A DNA stretch of 64,000 bases from Gaeumannomyces sp. JS-464 (Eukaryota; Ascomycota; Sordariomycetes; Magnaporthales; Magnaporthaceae): NCBI GenBank assembly GCA_002197995.1, contig NGZR01000004.1, forward strand, positions 2,356,001 through 2,420,000. Direction: 5' to 3'. Every line of letters starts with the position of its first letter. Within the stretch, counting starts at the first letter, position 1. Below the pieces are notes generated by a model. That model saw only the letters and a program-made list of their open reading frames with translations, did no database searches and was not told the origin of the DNA. Positions 47,159-57,872 of this stretch are shown here, piece by piece. Position numbers and translations under genes: made by a program.

Positions 47159-48168
47159 ATGAACGTATTACTATCGCCACAGCCCCCGCTCTTTCCTCAT
47201 CAACACGAAGCCCCCGACTGTCCCCGCCTCGCTCTGGTAAGCTTGCACATTATCTGATCTCTCCCAGTCGTCTCTCTCGACAGCCTGACCAGGTTCGACA
47301 TGATACCTCCTCCGTAGTTGCTGACACATCCATAGCCTCTCCCTTCGCAAACATGACTGGCTCCCGGAAACGCAAGGCAGACGACCACGATGCCGACGAG
47401 ATGTCCGTGTCTCCACGAAGCTCGCCCGCGATCCCAGCCCGGCAGCTTTCACGGCCGTCAAAGAAGGCGCGGGCGACGGAAGTCACGGGAAGGCCTCTGT
47501 CGCTGCCTCGTCTGCTCGAGACCCTCGATACGACTCAGCTGCGCACTGTTCTCCAGACCATCTGTGAGCGACATCCATCCATCGGGCAGGAGGTTGTCAA
47601 CGGTGCCCCCCGGCCAACGGTTGCCTCTGCCCTCGAAGTGCTGGGAGACTACCAGGACAAATTGCAGTCCGCTATTCCTTATGGGCAGTCCAGCTCTGAC
47701 TACACATACTACCGGGTCAGGGCCCCCCTGTTGGCGCTGATGGATGCCATCGCGGACTTTACGCCCCAATACCTTCCTCCTACCGAGGCCCAAACCACCG
47801 CTTCTCTTCAGTACCTCGACGGTGCCACCAAGATCATCCATGAGCTCCCAGAGTGGAGCAGCCAGAGCCACAGGCAACACAAGGACAACGCTTACGACGA
47901 GATTGCGAGGGCATGGGCGCTAGTAATCAGCGAGGCGTCAAAGAGAGGTGGAGGGTTCGTCCTGCACACGGCAGGATGGGACCAGACCCTAGCAAAGCAC
48001 AACCAGCAGTCGGGAGGACGCTTGACCGTCGCTATGCAATCCATGGCCTCTAATGTCACCTGGGCCGGCAGTGCGCAGCAGCCTGGCTCGGGCAACGATC
48101 AGAACTCGATCCTCAACCAGCTCGTCAACGGAACGTACGGAAACCCAGTCCGGGTTGGTCCTTGGTAG
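47159..48168 (+). CDS. STS1: STS1/Cut8, tethering factor for the nuclear proteasome, frame broken once
   Basis: Exons are 47159-47236 and 47336-48168 (GTAAGC...CATAG). The first exon reads MNVLLSPQPPLFPHQHEAP, the conserved opening of fungal Cut8 proteins, then needs one more C in the C5 run 47211-47215 to continue RLSPPRS and splice in phase to ASPFANMTGSRKRKADD. The corrected protein has 303 aa. The SRKRK cluster is a nuclear localisation signal, and the helical Cut8 domain (LPRLLETLDTTQLRTVLQTI through WALVISEASKRGGGFVLHTA) makes up the rest. The protein anchors 26S proteasomes to the nuclear envelope and is itself short-lived in yeasts. Without the correction an annotator would start at the internal Met at 47353 and lose the N-terminal segment. 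Confidence 0.93.
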
Positions 48169-49833
48169 CATCCTCGCGGCACCAAAATCTCTTCAGCATT
48201 ACGTCCCTCTTTGGGACTCGGCGTCTTACGGCATGTCTCGAGCGCGGAGCTATATCAACTCTGGGCGGATGACCCTGCAAGCGGATTGGAATTCCCTCTC
48301 ACCTCTTTCACTGCATTCTCTCTACCACGATGTTGATGACTACATTTTCTGGGGGGCAATCATGGACTGGGAATAGACCTTTCTTTTCTTTGCCTCTGTT
48401 TCTCCCTGTTTTCCCTCGTTCTTCTAATGGGCTGGCTTGGACTCACGGTGGCGTTACTTCTCACTTATTACCCCTTCCATCCATAGTATTCTCCGGTTTT
48501 GGTGTCAATTTCTTGCCACTCTCGCTCGCACGCTAGCCTCCTCGGCTGTCTCGACGCAGAGCGCATCCTATTCACATTATGCTCTTATTCTCCGGTGACT
48601 CCCCTGACCCAGAGCCTTGCACTCAGTGTCCAGATCTTTTCCTTGGCAAAGCGACTTTTCCTCGGCGTTCCAATAATTAGGGGCAGGGCTGCAAAGTGTG
48701 GATGGCCTCCCTCCCAAGATACACCCCAATCATCGAGGCCATGGTGCGCATATGAGTTTTGTAACACCCCGTATCACCAAGGAGTATTTAACTGCGCTTT
48801 TGCTAGGCGCCATATGTATATTTATCTCAGGGTGCCTCCTTAGGTAATATTTCGGCGCCCTGGGGTTAGGGGTCATTGAATTGCTTTGCTGCTAGGTTGC
48901 GTTGTTCGCCCCCTTCTCCCGGCCTTGCGACGGTAGCCCAGACTCGCGTCCTCCCGAGATGTATCCAGGAAGGTGTGTACGCCCGGGTCCCGGTTCACAT
49001 CATTTTCTGTGCATCCCGCTCGAGATCGACGTTTGGCCGATCAGTATCGCTCGGTAACGCAGAATTTACTTGGGGGAATTCCCAATAGAATTCGCATCCA
49101 AACTCGCGTCCTAATATCACCTACTCGCATACCGTCAGAAGGGAGTCATGTTTCATGTAACATTTATACCCGATCTTGTCGGGCTTCAGTTCCTAATCTC
49201 CCAAGTAGATGGTGGCGGTCTCCCCATCCCATGATTTCTCTTGTATACGCTCTTGGAGGTCATCAACAGAGTTGCGCTTGTCATCAGTTTGGTTTCCAGA
49301 ACACCCAGTTATGGCTGCCATGACTTGATTCAGCAGCAGCCTCTCAAAGATAAGGCTTGTTTTCTTTCGGTTCATATCACAGAGAAACCCCAGACTATTG
49401 TACGGATGTCCTATAATAAATGTTGAACCTAGTCTAATATCACTTGGGAATTTCTTTGTAACATACGATCCGGCATCCGTTCTCTGGTGCGTTTAGGGAG
49501 GTTTGGGCCTGTCATGGGCATGTGCATTCCGCTCTCGCACTTTTCGGGCGCCTGCCTGAGAGGGACGATGGGGAGACAGGGGTGCCAACCTGCGGGTTTG
49601 AAGGCTGCCTACGTCACGTGGCCGTGCGTTGCCAACGCGCCTCATCCACCGCCTCTCGTCTGCCACAAGCGCGTCTGATTGGAACCGAGCGACGAACGAA
49701 GCGTGTCATGCCATCCATCCCGCCACCACCGCATCAAGACGACTTGGCAGAAAATTCATATCGTGACTGTTGTTCTCTTCCTGCCCAGAAATCGCATGGT
49801 CAGCCAGGCCCGAAGGCCTTCTTTCTCGTCAAC
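48169..49833. other. Intergenic, no gene recognised
   Basis: It includes the STS1 3' UTR (T-rich to about 48530). The stretch 48860-49450 is somewhat AT-richer, with no motif-bearing frame. The RAD52 leader lies at the right end. Confidence 0.5.
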
Positions 49834-51709
49834 ATGCCTGCGTGAGTCTTGTTTTTCCGAACACGCGTCGTCGGCCACACTCCCGGTCTCGGCCGAGGGC
49901 CGTCCATCCCTCGCCCTGCGCCGACTGACGGTTTTGCTAACGCGTGCTTTTCCCACGGCAGCCCGGGCCAACAGCACTCGCACGTCCAAAACCCATTCGA
50001 GGAGGCGAGGCCGCGGCTCTCCTTGTGGACGGCTCAGGAGATTGCAGCGCTCCAGACCCGGCTTGACCGACAGCTTGGCCCGGAGTACCTCTCGGCCCGC
50101 ACCGGACCCTCGGGCCAAAAGGTTCACTATGTTGCCGCCGACAAGATCATCACACTAGCCAACGAGGTCTTCGGCTTCAACGGCTGGTCGACGTCGATCC
50201 AGGACGTGCAGGTCGACTTCGCCGATGTCCACCCCCAGACTGGCAAGATCTCGCTCGGACTCTCCGTTGTCGTGCGCGTGACTCTCCGCGACGGCACCTT
50301 CCACGAGGACATGGGATACGGCCACATCGAGAACTGCAAGTCCAAGGCCTCTGCCTTCGAGAAGGCCAAGAAGGAGGGCACCACGGACGCGCTCAAGCGG
50401 GCGTTGCGGCACTTTGGCAACCTGCTGGGCAATTGCATATACGACAAGGAATACCTGGCCAAGGTCACCAAGATCAAAGTTGCACCCACCAAGTTTGATG
50501 AGGATGGCCTGCACCGGCACAGCGACTTTGTCAAGAAGGAGAAGGACGTCGAGAAGCCCAAGCCTGAGGTCGCGGCTGCCCCCCCGGCGCCGGCCGCTGC
50601 TCACCCAGACTCATTCGACGATTTCCTAGGAGGTTTGTATATCTAGCCCCTGGAGATACTGGACGAGATTGTGCAGCCAAACTTGTTGCTGACCACCACT
50701 TAACGCAGAGCTGGACGAGGCCGATTTTTGCGTCATGGAGGCAGAAGTGGAGGGAGATAGTCACTGTGAAGACATCACTGTTTCAGACACATCGCACCCC
50801 AAATCCAACAGCAGCAGCAACGACCGTGGCAGTAATAACGGCAACAGACCCCAAGGCGGTCACGCGAACAACAACGCAGCGCAACAACGGCCGATGCCAC
50901 CACCACCCAGGCAGCAACCACCGCCGCAAAGGCAACCGGCCGGGCCGGCGTCGATGAACAACCAGTCGCGGCAGCCCCAAACACCCAACCAGCTACCCTC
51001 GAGACCGGGAATGGCTCCCAACGGCGGTTCTTCTAACCAAATGAATAATCACGGAATGCGCCCTCAGCCCCAACCCAACAACCAGGGTAGATCTCAGCCC
51101 CAGCAGCCAGGTAACGGGATGGGACAGCGTCCCGCTCACAATGGGACCAACGGCATGCCCCAGAACACGCCGCCGGGGCCACAGAACGGTGCGGCAGGTG
51201 GCGACGGTCCGGGTTTCTTTTCGGCTCGTGCTGTTCCTTGGGTGCCAGATGATGGCAGTACCATACCGCCCGGGGCGATTTCAGGGAAAGCATTTGACCC
51301 CAAGGCGGAGAGCCCGTCGATACGCAAGACGCCGGGAATCGATCACAACTCGTCCCGGCCTGTTTCCAAGACTGGCCAGCATGTGGCTCCGCCCTCGAGC
51401 TCGCAGGCTGCTAACGACAGGCCATCTCTCGGAGCCGGGGGTGGCGTGAGGGATTCTGTATCGAGGCCCCAGGCCCCACATCCGCCGCCAAACCATCAGC
51501 CGCCGCAGGGGCACATGGGCCGCCCCAACGTGCTGAACCCCCAACTCGATCACTCCCGCCGCATCGGAGCACCAGGCGGCCCGGGAAGTCCGTTGGCGAA
51601 CCGAAATCAGTACAAACCTCCAACGATGAAGAGACCACCTTTAGCTGAGGTGTCGAACGGGGCCGGCGGTGGCTCCGGCGGTGAGGTCAAGCGGGTGAAG
51701 CTTCAGTAG
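49834..51709 (+). CDS. RAD52: RAD52, recombination mediator
   Basis: Exons are 49834-49841 (8 nt: ATG-CCT-GC), 49962-50632 and 50709-51709. The introns are GTGAGT...GGCAG and GTTTGT...CGCAG. Joins give MPA-PGQQHSHVQNPFEE and FDDFLG-ELDEADFCVME, and the total is 559 aa with no frame break. The Rad52/22 domain (about 30-200) has VHYVAADKIITLANEVFGFN, the DMGYGHIENCKSKASAFEKA segment and DALKRALRHFGNLLGNC. This domain forms the ring that anneals single strands. The C-terminal half is Asn/Gln/Pro-rich and ends with basic MKRPPLAE...KRVKL, where RPA- and RAD51-binding normally lies. It acts in the nucleus in double-strand-break repair. An ACGCGT box lies inside intron 1 (49862-49867) and another CGCGT near 49941. 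Confidence 0.96.
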
Positions 51710-52437
51710 AGAATACGCTGCATCTATGGCTTGACCAGCAGGAAATAATCAAGAAACGAGGTCGGGATTACAATGTAACTGGGTGCAGTTACCCCTGGTG
51801 CTGCACGCGCTACTGAGCCAAGAGTCTCGGGTACGATCGTGTCTTTGTTCTCACAACCCGTCCTCGGCGCTTGAAGAACACGGGACGGATATTGTTGACT
51901 GTTTTTGCTTACTTTGGCTTGTGGTTTGTTGCTGCTTGGCGTTACCAGGACTCAGTATCGGACATTGGGCGGGCTCGAGGCGTTTCTGGCTTGGGCCATC
52001 AATAGGCCTTTGGGCACTTTTGTTTTGCTTCATTTTCAACGTTTCCGTTGCGCACATGATTTCATGACATTCTGTCTTGCCCCGCGCGGCCTTTCCCATT
52101 GCAATCTCGAGCAGAATCAAATAGCTACCATGAAAGTTGAGGTCTGGTGCGGTTCACTTGTTGTGCCCCAAGACGTACCGTCACCATTGCTTGGGGCTTT
52201 CAGAGCTTCCAGGGATTCTAGCGCAGCGATATCGGCGATTCAAGAGATGCGCAGTTGGTAATTGAGGGGCCTCTGATTGGCCTGAAGCACCTGGAGCTCC
52301 CAATTGATGACCCCTGGATGGGACCCCGGATTGCACGCGAGCTCGTTTTGAGATTTTCTTTCGCGTCATCCTCCGAACCCCTCCGCTCTCCCCAAGTCGA
52401 CTCTGGTAGCGACAACAACCCCCATCCGATAGCGAGA
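51710..52437. other. Intergenic between RAD52 and aconitase
   Basis: It should hold the RAD52 3' UTR and the aconitase promoter. No coding motif was seen in either strand. Confidence 0.5.
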
Positions 52438-54908
52438 ATGCGGCCAATTGGGCTCTCCACTCGCACCGGGAGCGTCCTCTCGGTAAGGAGACCCTTAAAA
52501 AAAGACTCTCGACGCCGGAGACCTGACCGTTAGCCTGTACGACACAGAGGATATCCCGGCCAGCTCCGTTCCGATCATGCTCCGCCCGGCGACTGTTCTC
52601 GGCCGGCCCTCCGCTGCCGCCGACGTACGAGAAGCTGCACCAAAACTACTCCCTCGTGCGCAAGGTGCTGGGCAAGCAGCGCCTGACGCTGGCCGAGAAG
52701 ATCCTCTACAGCCACCTCAACAATGTCGAGGAGTCGCTCCTGACCAACACCAACAACGGCCGCGACATCAGGGGCAAGGCCAACCTGCAGCTTAACCCCG
52801 ATCGCGTCAACATGCAAGATGCGTCGGCCCAGATGGCCCTGCTGCAGTTCATGTCATGCGATCTGCCCCAGACTGCCATCCCCGCGAGCATCCATTGCGA
52901 CCACCTGATCGTCGGCGAGAAGGGCGCTGCCGAGGACCTGTCGTCGGGCATCCAGACAAATCAGGAGGTCTTCGACTTCCTTGAGTCCGCCGCCAAGCGC
53001 TACGGTATCGACTTCTGGCCCCCCGGCGCCGGCATTATCCACCAAACCGTCCTCGAGCAGTACGCCGTCCCCGGCCTCATGATGTTGGGCACCGACAGCC
53101 ACACCCCCAATGCTGGTGGGCTTTGCACAATCGCCATTGGTGTCGGCGGCGCCGATGCCGTTGAGGCTCTGGTTGGTGCGCCGTGGGAGCTCAAGGCCCC
53201 ACGCATCCTCAGGGTGAACCTTAGCGGCAAGCTGAACGATTGGGCCTCGGCCAAGGATGTCATCCTCCACCTTGCCGGCCGGCTGACCGTCCGCGGAGGC
53301 ACCGGTTATATCATCGAGTATACGGGACCCGGCGTCGAGACGCTCAGCTGCACCTCGATGGCCACCATCTGCAACATGGGGGCCGAGGTGGGCGCCACAA
53401 CGTCCATCTTCCCCTTCACGGACGCCTCGGCCAGGTACCTGGAGGCTACGAGGAGGCCCGAGGCCGCCGCCGCCGCCCGGACTCTACAGACCTTCCCCGG
53501 CGTCGGGTCATCGGCGGACACGTACTTCAGGTTCCAGGCAGATGAGGGCGCCCAGTACGACGAGCAGATCGACATCGACCTCTCTGAGCTCGAGCCTCAC
53601 ATCAACGGCCCACACACTCCAGATCTCGCGACGCCGCTGTCCAAGTTCAAGGAAACGGTCAAGGAGCAAGAGTGGCCCGAGGCACTATCGGCTGGCTTGA
53701 TTGGAAGCTGCACCAACAGCTCCTACGAGGACATGACGAGGGTAGAGAGCATGCTCAAAGCGGCGAAGGAGGCTGGTCTCAAGCCGGCGGCCGACTTTTA
53801 CATCACGCCCGGCAGCGAGCAGATCCGGTCGACGCTGGAAAGGGATGGTACTTTGGAAACATTTGCGGACGCTGGCGGTATCGTGCTCTCCAATGCGTGC
53901 GGGCCGTGCATTGGTCAGTGGAAGCGCCAGGATAATGTGGCCAAGGGCACGCCCAACGCCATCTTTACGTCGTACAACCGCAACTTCCGCGGCCGCAACG
54001 ACGGCAACCCCGGGACCATGAACTTCCTGGCGTCACCCGAGATCGTCACGGCCATGGCCTTCGCGGGCACCACGACGTTTAACCCGCAGACCGACACGCT
54101 CAAGACGCCAGACGGAAATGACTTCCGCTTCCCGGCCCCGCGTGGTCTGGAGGGGCCGGCGACGCCCTTTGACGCCGGCATCCCAGAGCTACTTCCCCTG
54201 AGGCAGCAGCCGGACGCGAGCGTCGAGGTCAAGATTTCGCCGACGTCGGAGCGGCTGGCGTTCCTGGAGCCGTTCGGGCCGTTCCCCGAGGGCGACCTCG
54301 GCGGGCTACGGGTGCTTGTCAAGGTGACGGGCAAGTGCACGACCGACACCATCTCGGCGGCAGGGCCATGGCTGAAGTACAAAGGCCACCTGCCCAACAT
54401 CAGCGCCAACACGCTCAATACGGCGACGAACGCGGCAACGGGCGAGGTGAATGCGGCGTACGACCTGGACGGCAGCCGGCACACGATCCCGGGCTTGGCC
54501 GAGCGGTGGCGTCAGGCCGGGCGCGAGTGGCTCGTGGTGGCAGAGCACAACTACGGCGAGGGCAGCGCCCGCGAGCACGCGGCGCTGCAGCCGCGGTACC
54601 TTGGGGCGCGGGTGATGGTGGTCAAGTCGTTTGCGCGCATCCACGAGACGAACCTCAAGAAGCAGGGCGTGGTGCCGCTGACGCTGGCGGACGAGGCCGA
54701 CTACGACAGGATCGACGCGGGTGACGAGGTTGCGACGGTGGGCCTGTACGACATGCTCCGGGCGGGCGGCAAGGGCGATGTCAGCCTGCGGGTGACCAAG
54801 CCCGATGGCAGCGAGGCGATTGTGCCTGTCAAGCATACAGTGAGCAAGGATCAAGCAGGCTTCATCCTGGCTGGTAGCGCACTGAACCTGCTTGCCGGGA
54901 GGAAGTAG
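52438..54908 (+). CDS. ACO2: Mitochondrial ACO2-type aconitase/homoaconitate-forming dehydratase
   Basis: Exon 1 (52438-52482) gives MRPIGLSTRTGSVLS; exon 2 (52548-54908) continues RISRPAPFRSCSARRLFSAG. The join yields an Arg/Ser-rich, acid-free mitochondrial presequence, with cleavage likely near RRLFS. Product is 801 aa. The aconitase core has IHCDHLIVG, GTDSHTPNAGGL, GSCTNSSYED and NACGPCIGQW (the three cysteines holding the 4Fe-4S cluster), YNRNFRGRNDG and the swivel-domain loop GEGSAREHAAL. Overall resemblance is to yeast Aco2 rather than Aco1. Filamentous-fungal members dehydrate homocitrate to homoaconitate in lysine synthesis, which is my functional inference. One oddity: KCTTDTIS replaces the CTTDHIS seen in most aconitases. 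The frame is clean over 2.3 kb. Confidence 0.93.
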
Positions 54909-57644
54909 AATGGGGCCAGCGAGCGCGGCGTTGACCTGGGCGTGGGTCTCTTGCTTTTCTGTTAGGCATCTTTTTTCCCGGAATCTCCGACTCGGAGCGG
55001 AGAATCTCGGTTACCACTTCTTCCTCGTCTTGGGATCTCCAATTTATGTAGAGGTGGGGGAGTTTCTCCGATTTACCCCGAAAAAAAGTCGACTGATTTA
55101 CACACGGGATTGTTGATCTTCTATTTGGAACACAGGAGTACAAAATACAGGTCGGCAATTTATGTACATAAAACGAAGCCATTTCTTGTGAGGTTGTTTC
55201 TTATATCAACTTGGTTCTCTTTTGCCCAGACAATATGTTCGCATTGTGGGAATCAGCGCAGCCGGACTATAACCGCGTCTCGGTGGTTCTGCGATGGGAA
55301 GCGATGTGCGCCATTGTGTGATTCTTGCAACAACGCAATGAGTATATGTAAAAGAAAGGTCAGGAGTTAGAATACTGAAGTTGTATTAGTATTGAATTCA
55401 AGACCTGATAGTCAACAGGCAACCGTCCAATTCTAAAACGGCCGGGCATTCCATTGGTGGCCCATCTGAGACAGACAGGGATGGAAGCACTTTGCGATGA
55501 TATTAAAAGCTTGTTTGGAGGCATAGCAAGTCCGATGGATGGCCGCAACAGCGTGAAGCAGAAGAGTCAATATTACCCGTAAAGGCTCCATTGATGTGGA
55601 AGAGTGAGATCGAGGAGCTGCGTGCTTGAGTTGACATCATATGGGCGGTGTGAATATGTCGTTCTTTTTGGACATGGATATACACGCCTATGAGAAAAAA
55701 AAAAAAAAAAAAAAAAAGTACCTTGGCAGGGAGATTGAAAAGTGTCATTTGACCGGCACTACTCTCACGACGCACGGCCGTGCTGAATTGCGGAGCCCGC
55801 CCATTACCGAGACGCGGTCTCGCAGGGGAAGAGGAGAAGGATTAAAAAGAATCGGCAACTTTCGCACTGCCGGAGCTTCCAAGGCGAAGGCGGGCCGAGG
55901 CCGGCTTGGTTTTTGCTTACTGCGCTTCTTGATTTCTTTTCTCCATCGTCTATTGCGCGCAAAGCTGGACTGCCAAGCGATGACGAGTCGTGCACGCAGG
56001 CAGAAGTTCCACGGGCCCAAAGATCCCAAAATTCCTCGCCTTCTGCCCCGCATCTGGGGGGCATTTTGCGGGGGCCCCGGCTGGCCAGCGACTGATGGGG
56101 GAATCTGATCGGGGAAAATGCCAGCCAGACTCGTCGTGGTTTCCCAGCGGTGGCAGACAGGGTTGGCGTGTGAGGTTTTTGATGAGCTTAACTTTATGCG
56201 ATTTCTGTCTTCTTTTTTCTTTTCTTTCTTCTCCATCGAAGACTCCACGTCATGGCGATACATGGCATTCGGTTCAAGATTTGGCAAGCCGGGCAGAATC
56301 GAGAGGCATCCCAGATTACGGCAATAATTCCAGTGAGTCCCAGCTTCCCGGTTGTTCTCGGGAGATATGGAACCCATCATCGATCGGTGGACATGTGTGC
56401 CCGGGAGTGGGTATGAAATATCACCACAGACCCATCATCATCTTACGTATCGACATCTTCGCCCCCGACTGTTTGCCCTCTCCACCTGCCTCCAGAGCCC
56501 ATGAGTCGGGCCGGCTGTGGGCAGAACGACGGGTCTCTGTGTCCGCCGCGATGGGCAGCCGTCAGTCGTCGCTGGGTGAGGTGACGATCCATCATCACCC
56601 GAGCGCCGTTGATTTTTTTTTTCTTTTTTACTCGATTTTCTTCTGTTCTCCACATTCCCCGGTCTGTCCCCACGCCTGGGTACTTCCCGACCCCCTCTTC
56701 TTCCTCCTCTTGCCTACTCCGCACGCCACACACGCAATCAGGCACGATTCCCGCAAACAGACGGGTAGTAGGGCCGATTCGCTGCAGTTTCTTGCTGGTC
56801 ACGCCGCACGCCCACTGAGGGGAGTGGGACGTGGGGTGCATCGGGCGGGCGCCCGGCCTGGTGTCCTTGTGGCTGGGGATAGTCCGGGGCACCCATGCCG
56901 AACGCTGCGAACCGCACAGCTGCCGTTGGCGTCCTTCGCTGCGCCCTCGTCGGCTGAACATCGGGCTGGCTGGCCATGGAGTGAGGTGGTATTCGATATA
57001 CCCCGGCCATCCTCCACATCGACCTGCACGCGACCTCATTCGTCACGTCACCTCTTCTTCTTGTTATTCTCTGGTGGCAGCATCCCTCGTGTCGGGCGGG
57101 CGTGGGTTCACAACGCCTCAGACGCTGGGGCCTGTCTTTCCAGTCCCTCGGGCTGGGTCGAGACTACGTCCCTGTCTACCTACCAATGTACTAAGTAGTA
57201 CGTGGTAGTTGGATCTATGCTCATTGATATAGCATCCATCGTTCATGGCGGGTTGGCAGGATACCGCCGCGACATGAGGGTGAGGTGTGCCATGCCTATA
57301 CCTACCTACCTACCTAGGCAGGCAGTGACTTGCATGCCAAGGTACGCACATCATTGACTAACACGGCCCGCCTCGCTGACCGCATCTCAGCCAACCCGTG
57401 CGTGTTTTTTGCTCTCTCTGTCTTTTCCCCTTCTTGTCGCTCCCCATTCCCCTCTTTACCCCATCCGGATACCTATTCGTCCCTGCCTTTGCTCGTTACC
57501 GTCCCACTGCCAAGGGCTGCTTCCGGATTTACGCCGGGGAATTGGGGTGCGGAGACCAGTGGATGCTTGGGTTGTCAACGCTGGCGTTTGCTGTTGCTCG
57601 GCCTGGTAACCGGTATGTGCCGGGGAGCCTTGACATGCCATCTA

Positions 57645-57718
57645 GTGGGGAGTTCGTGCCAGGCTCACCGGTGTACCGCTCCGAAAGAAGGACCGGGACA
57701 ACGGGGCAACTACCCCAC
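57645..57718. promoter_or_regulatory. Pair of CreA/Cre1-like sites
   Basis: GTGGGG at 57645-57650 and its inverted form CCCCAC at 57713-57718 both match SYGGRG, the binding site of the carbon catabolite repressor. They lie 155-228 bp before the beta-glucosidase start. Such short sites also arise by chance; the inverted pairing and the gene context make them plausible. Confidence 0.4.
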
Positions 57719-57760
57719 CACGTGGTCTGCTTCATGGCAGACCCGAGCAGAGCAGTTGGC

Positions 57761-57770
57761 TATATAATAA
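57761..57770 (+). promoter_or_regulatory. TATA box of the beta-glucosidase gene
   Basis: TATATAATAA lies 103 bp before the start codon, leaving room for a leader of about 70 bases. Confidence 0.6.
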
Positions 57771-57872
57771 GGAAGAGGCTTGCTCCTCACCCAGTCAACG
57801 GCTAGACCTTTCTCCTCATCCTCTTAGCAGTACAGCTTTCGGCCTAGAGTCAATCTAGACAGCCTGCTCGAG

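Larger units (their letters stand above)
54909..57872. other. Long intergenic region upstream of the beta-glucosidase
   Basis: No gene was recognised in 3 kb. A 402-codon plus-strand frame (55990-57198) is low-complexity in places, lacks motifs and is probably chance. Present are a 23-A tract (55695-55717), pyrimidine tracts near 56210-56230 and 56610-56640, and a CTACCTACCTACCTAGGCAG cluster at about 57299-57322. The last 300 bp carry promoter elements. Confidence 0.45.

Noticed and set aside
55990..57198. 402-codon open frame on the plus strand upstream of the beta-glucosidase
   Set aside because: It has no domain, includes Phe-rich and Ser/Pro-rich low-complexity runs derived from pyrimidine tracts, and has no splice or promoter support; a chance frame in GC-rich DNA is more likely.
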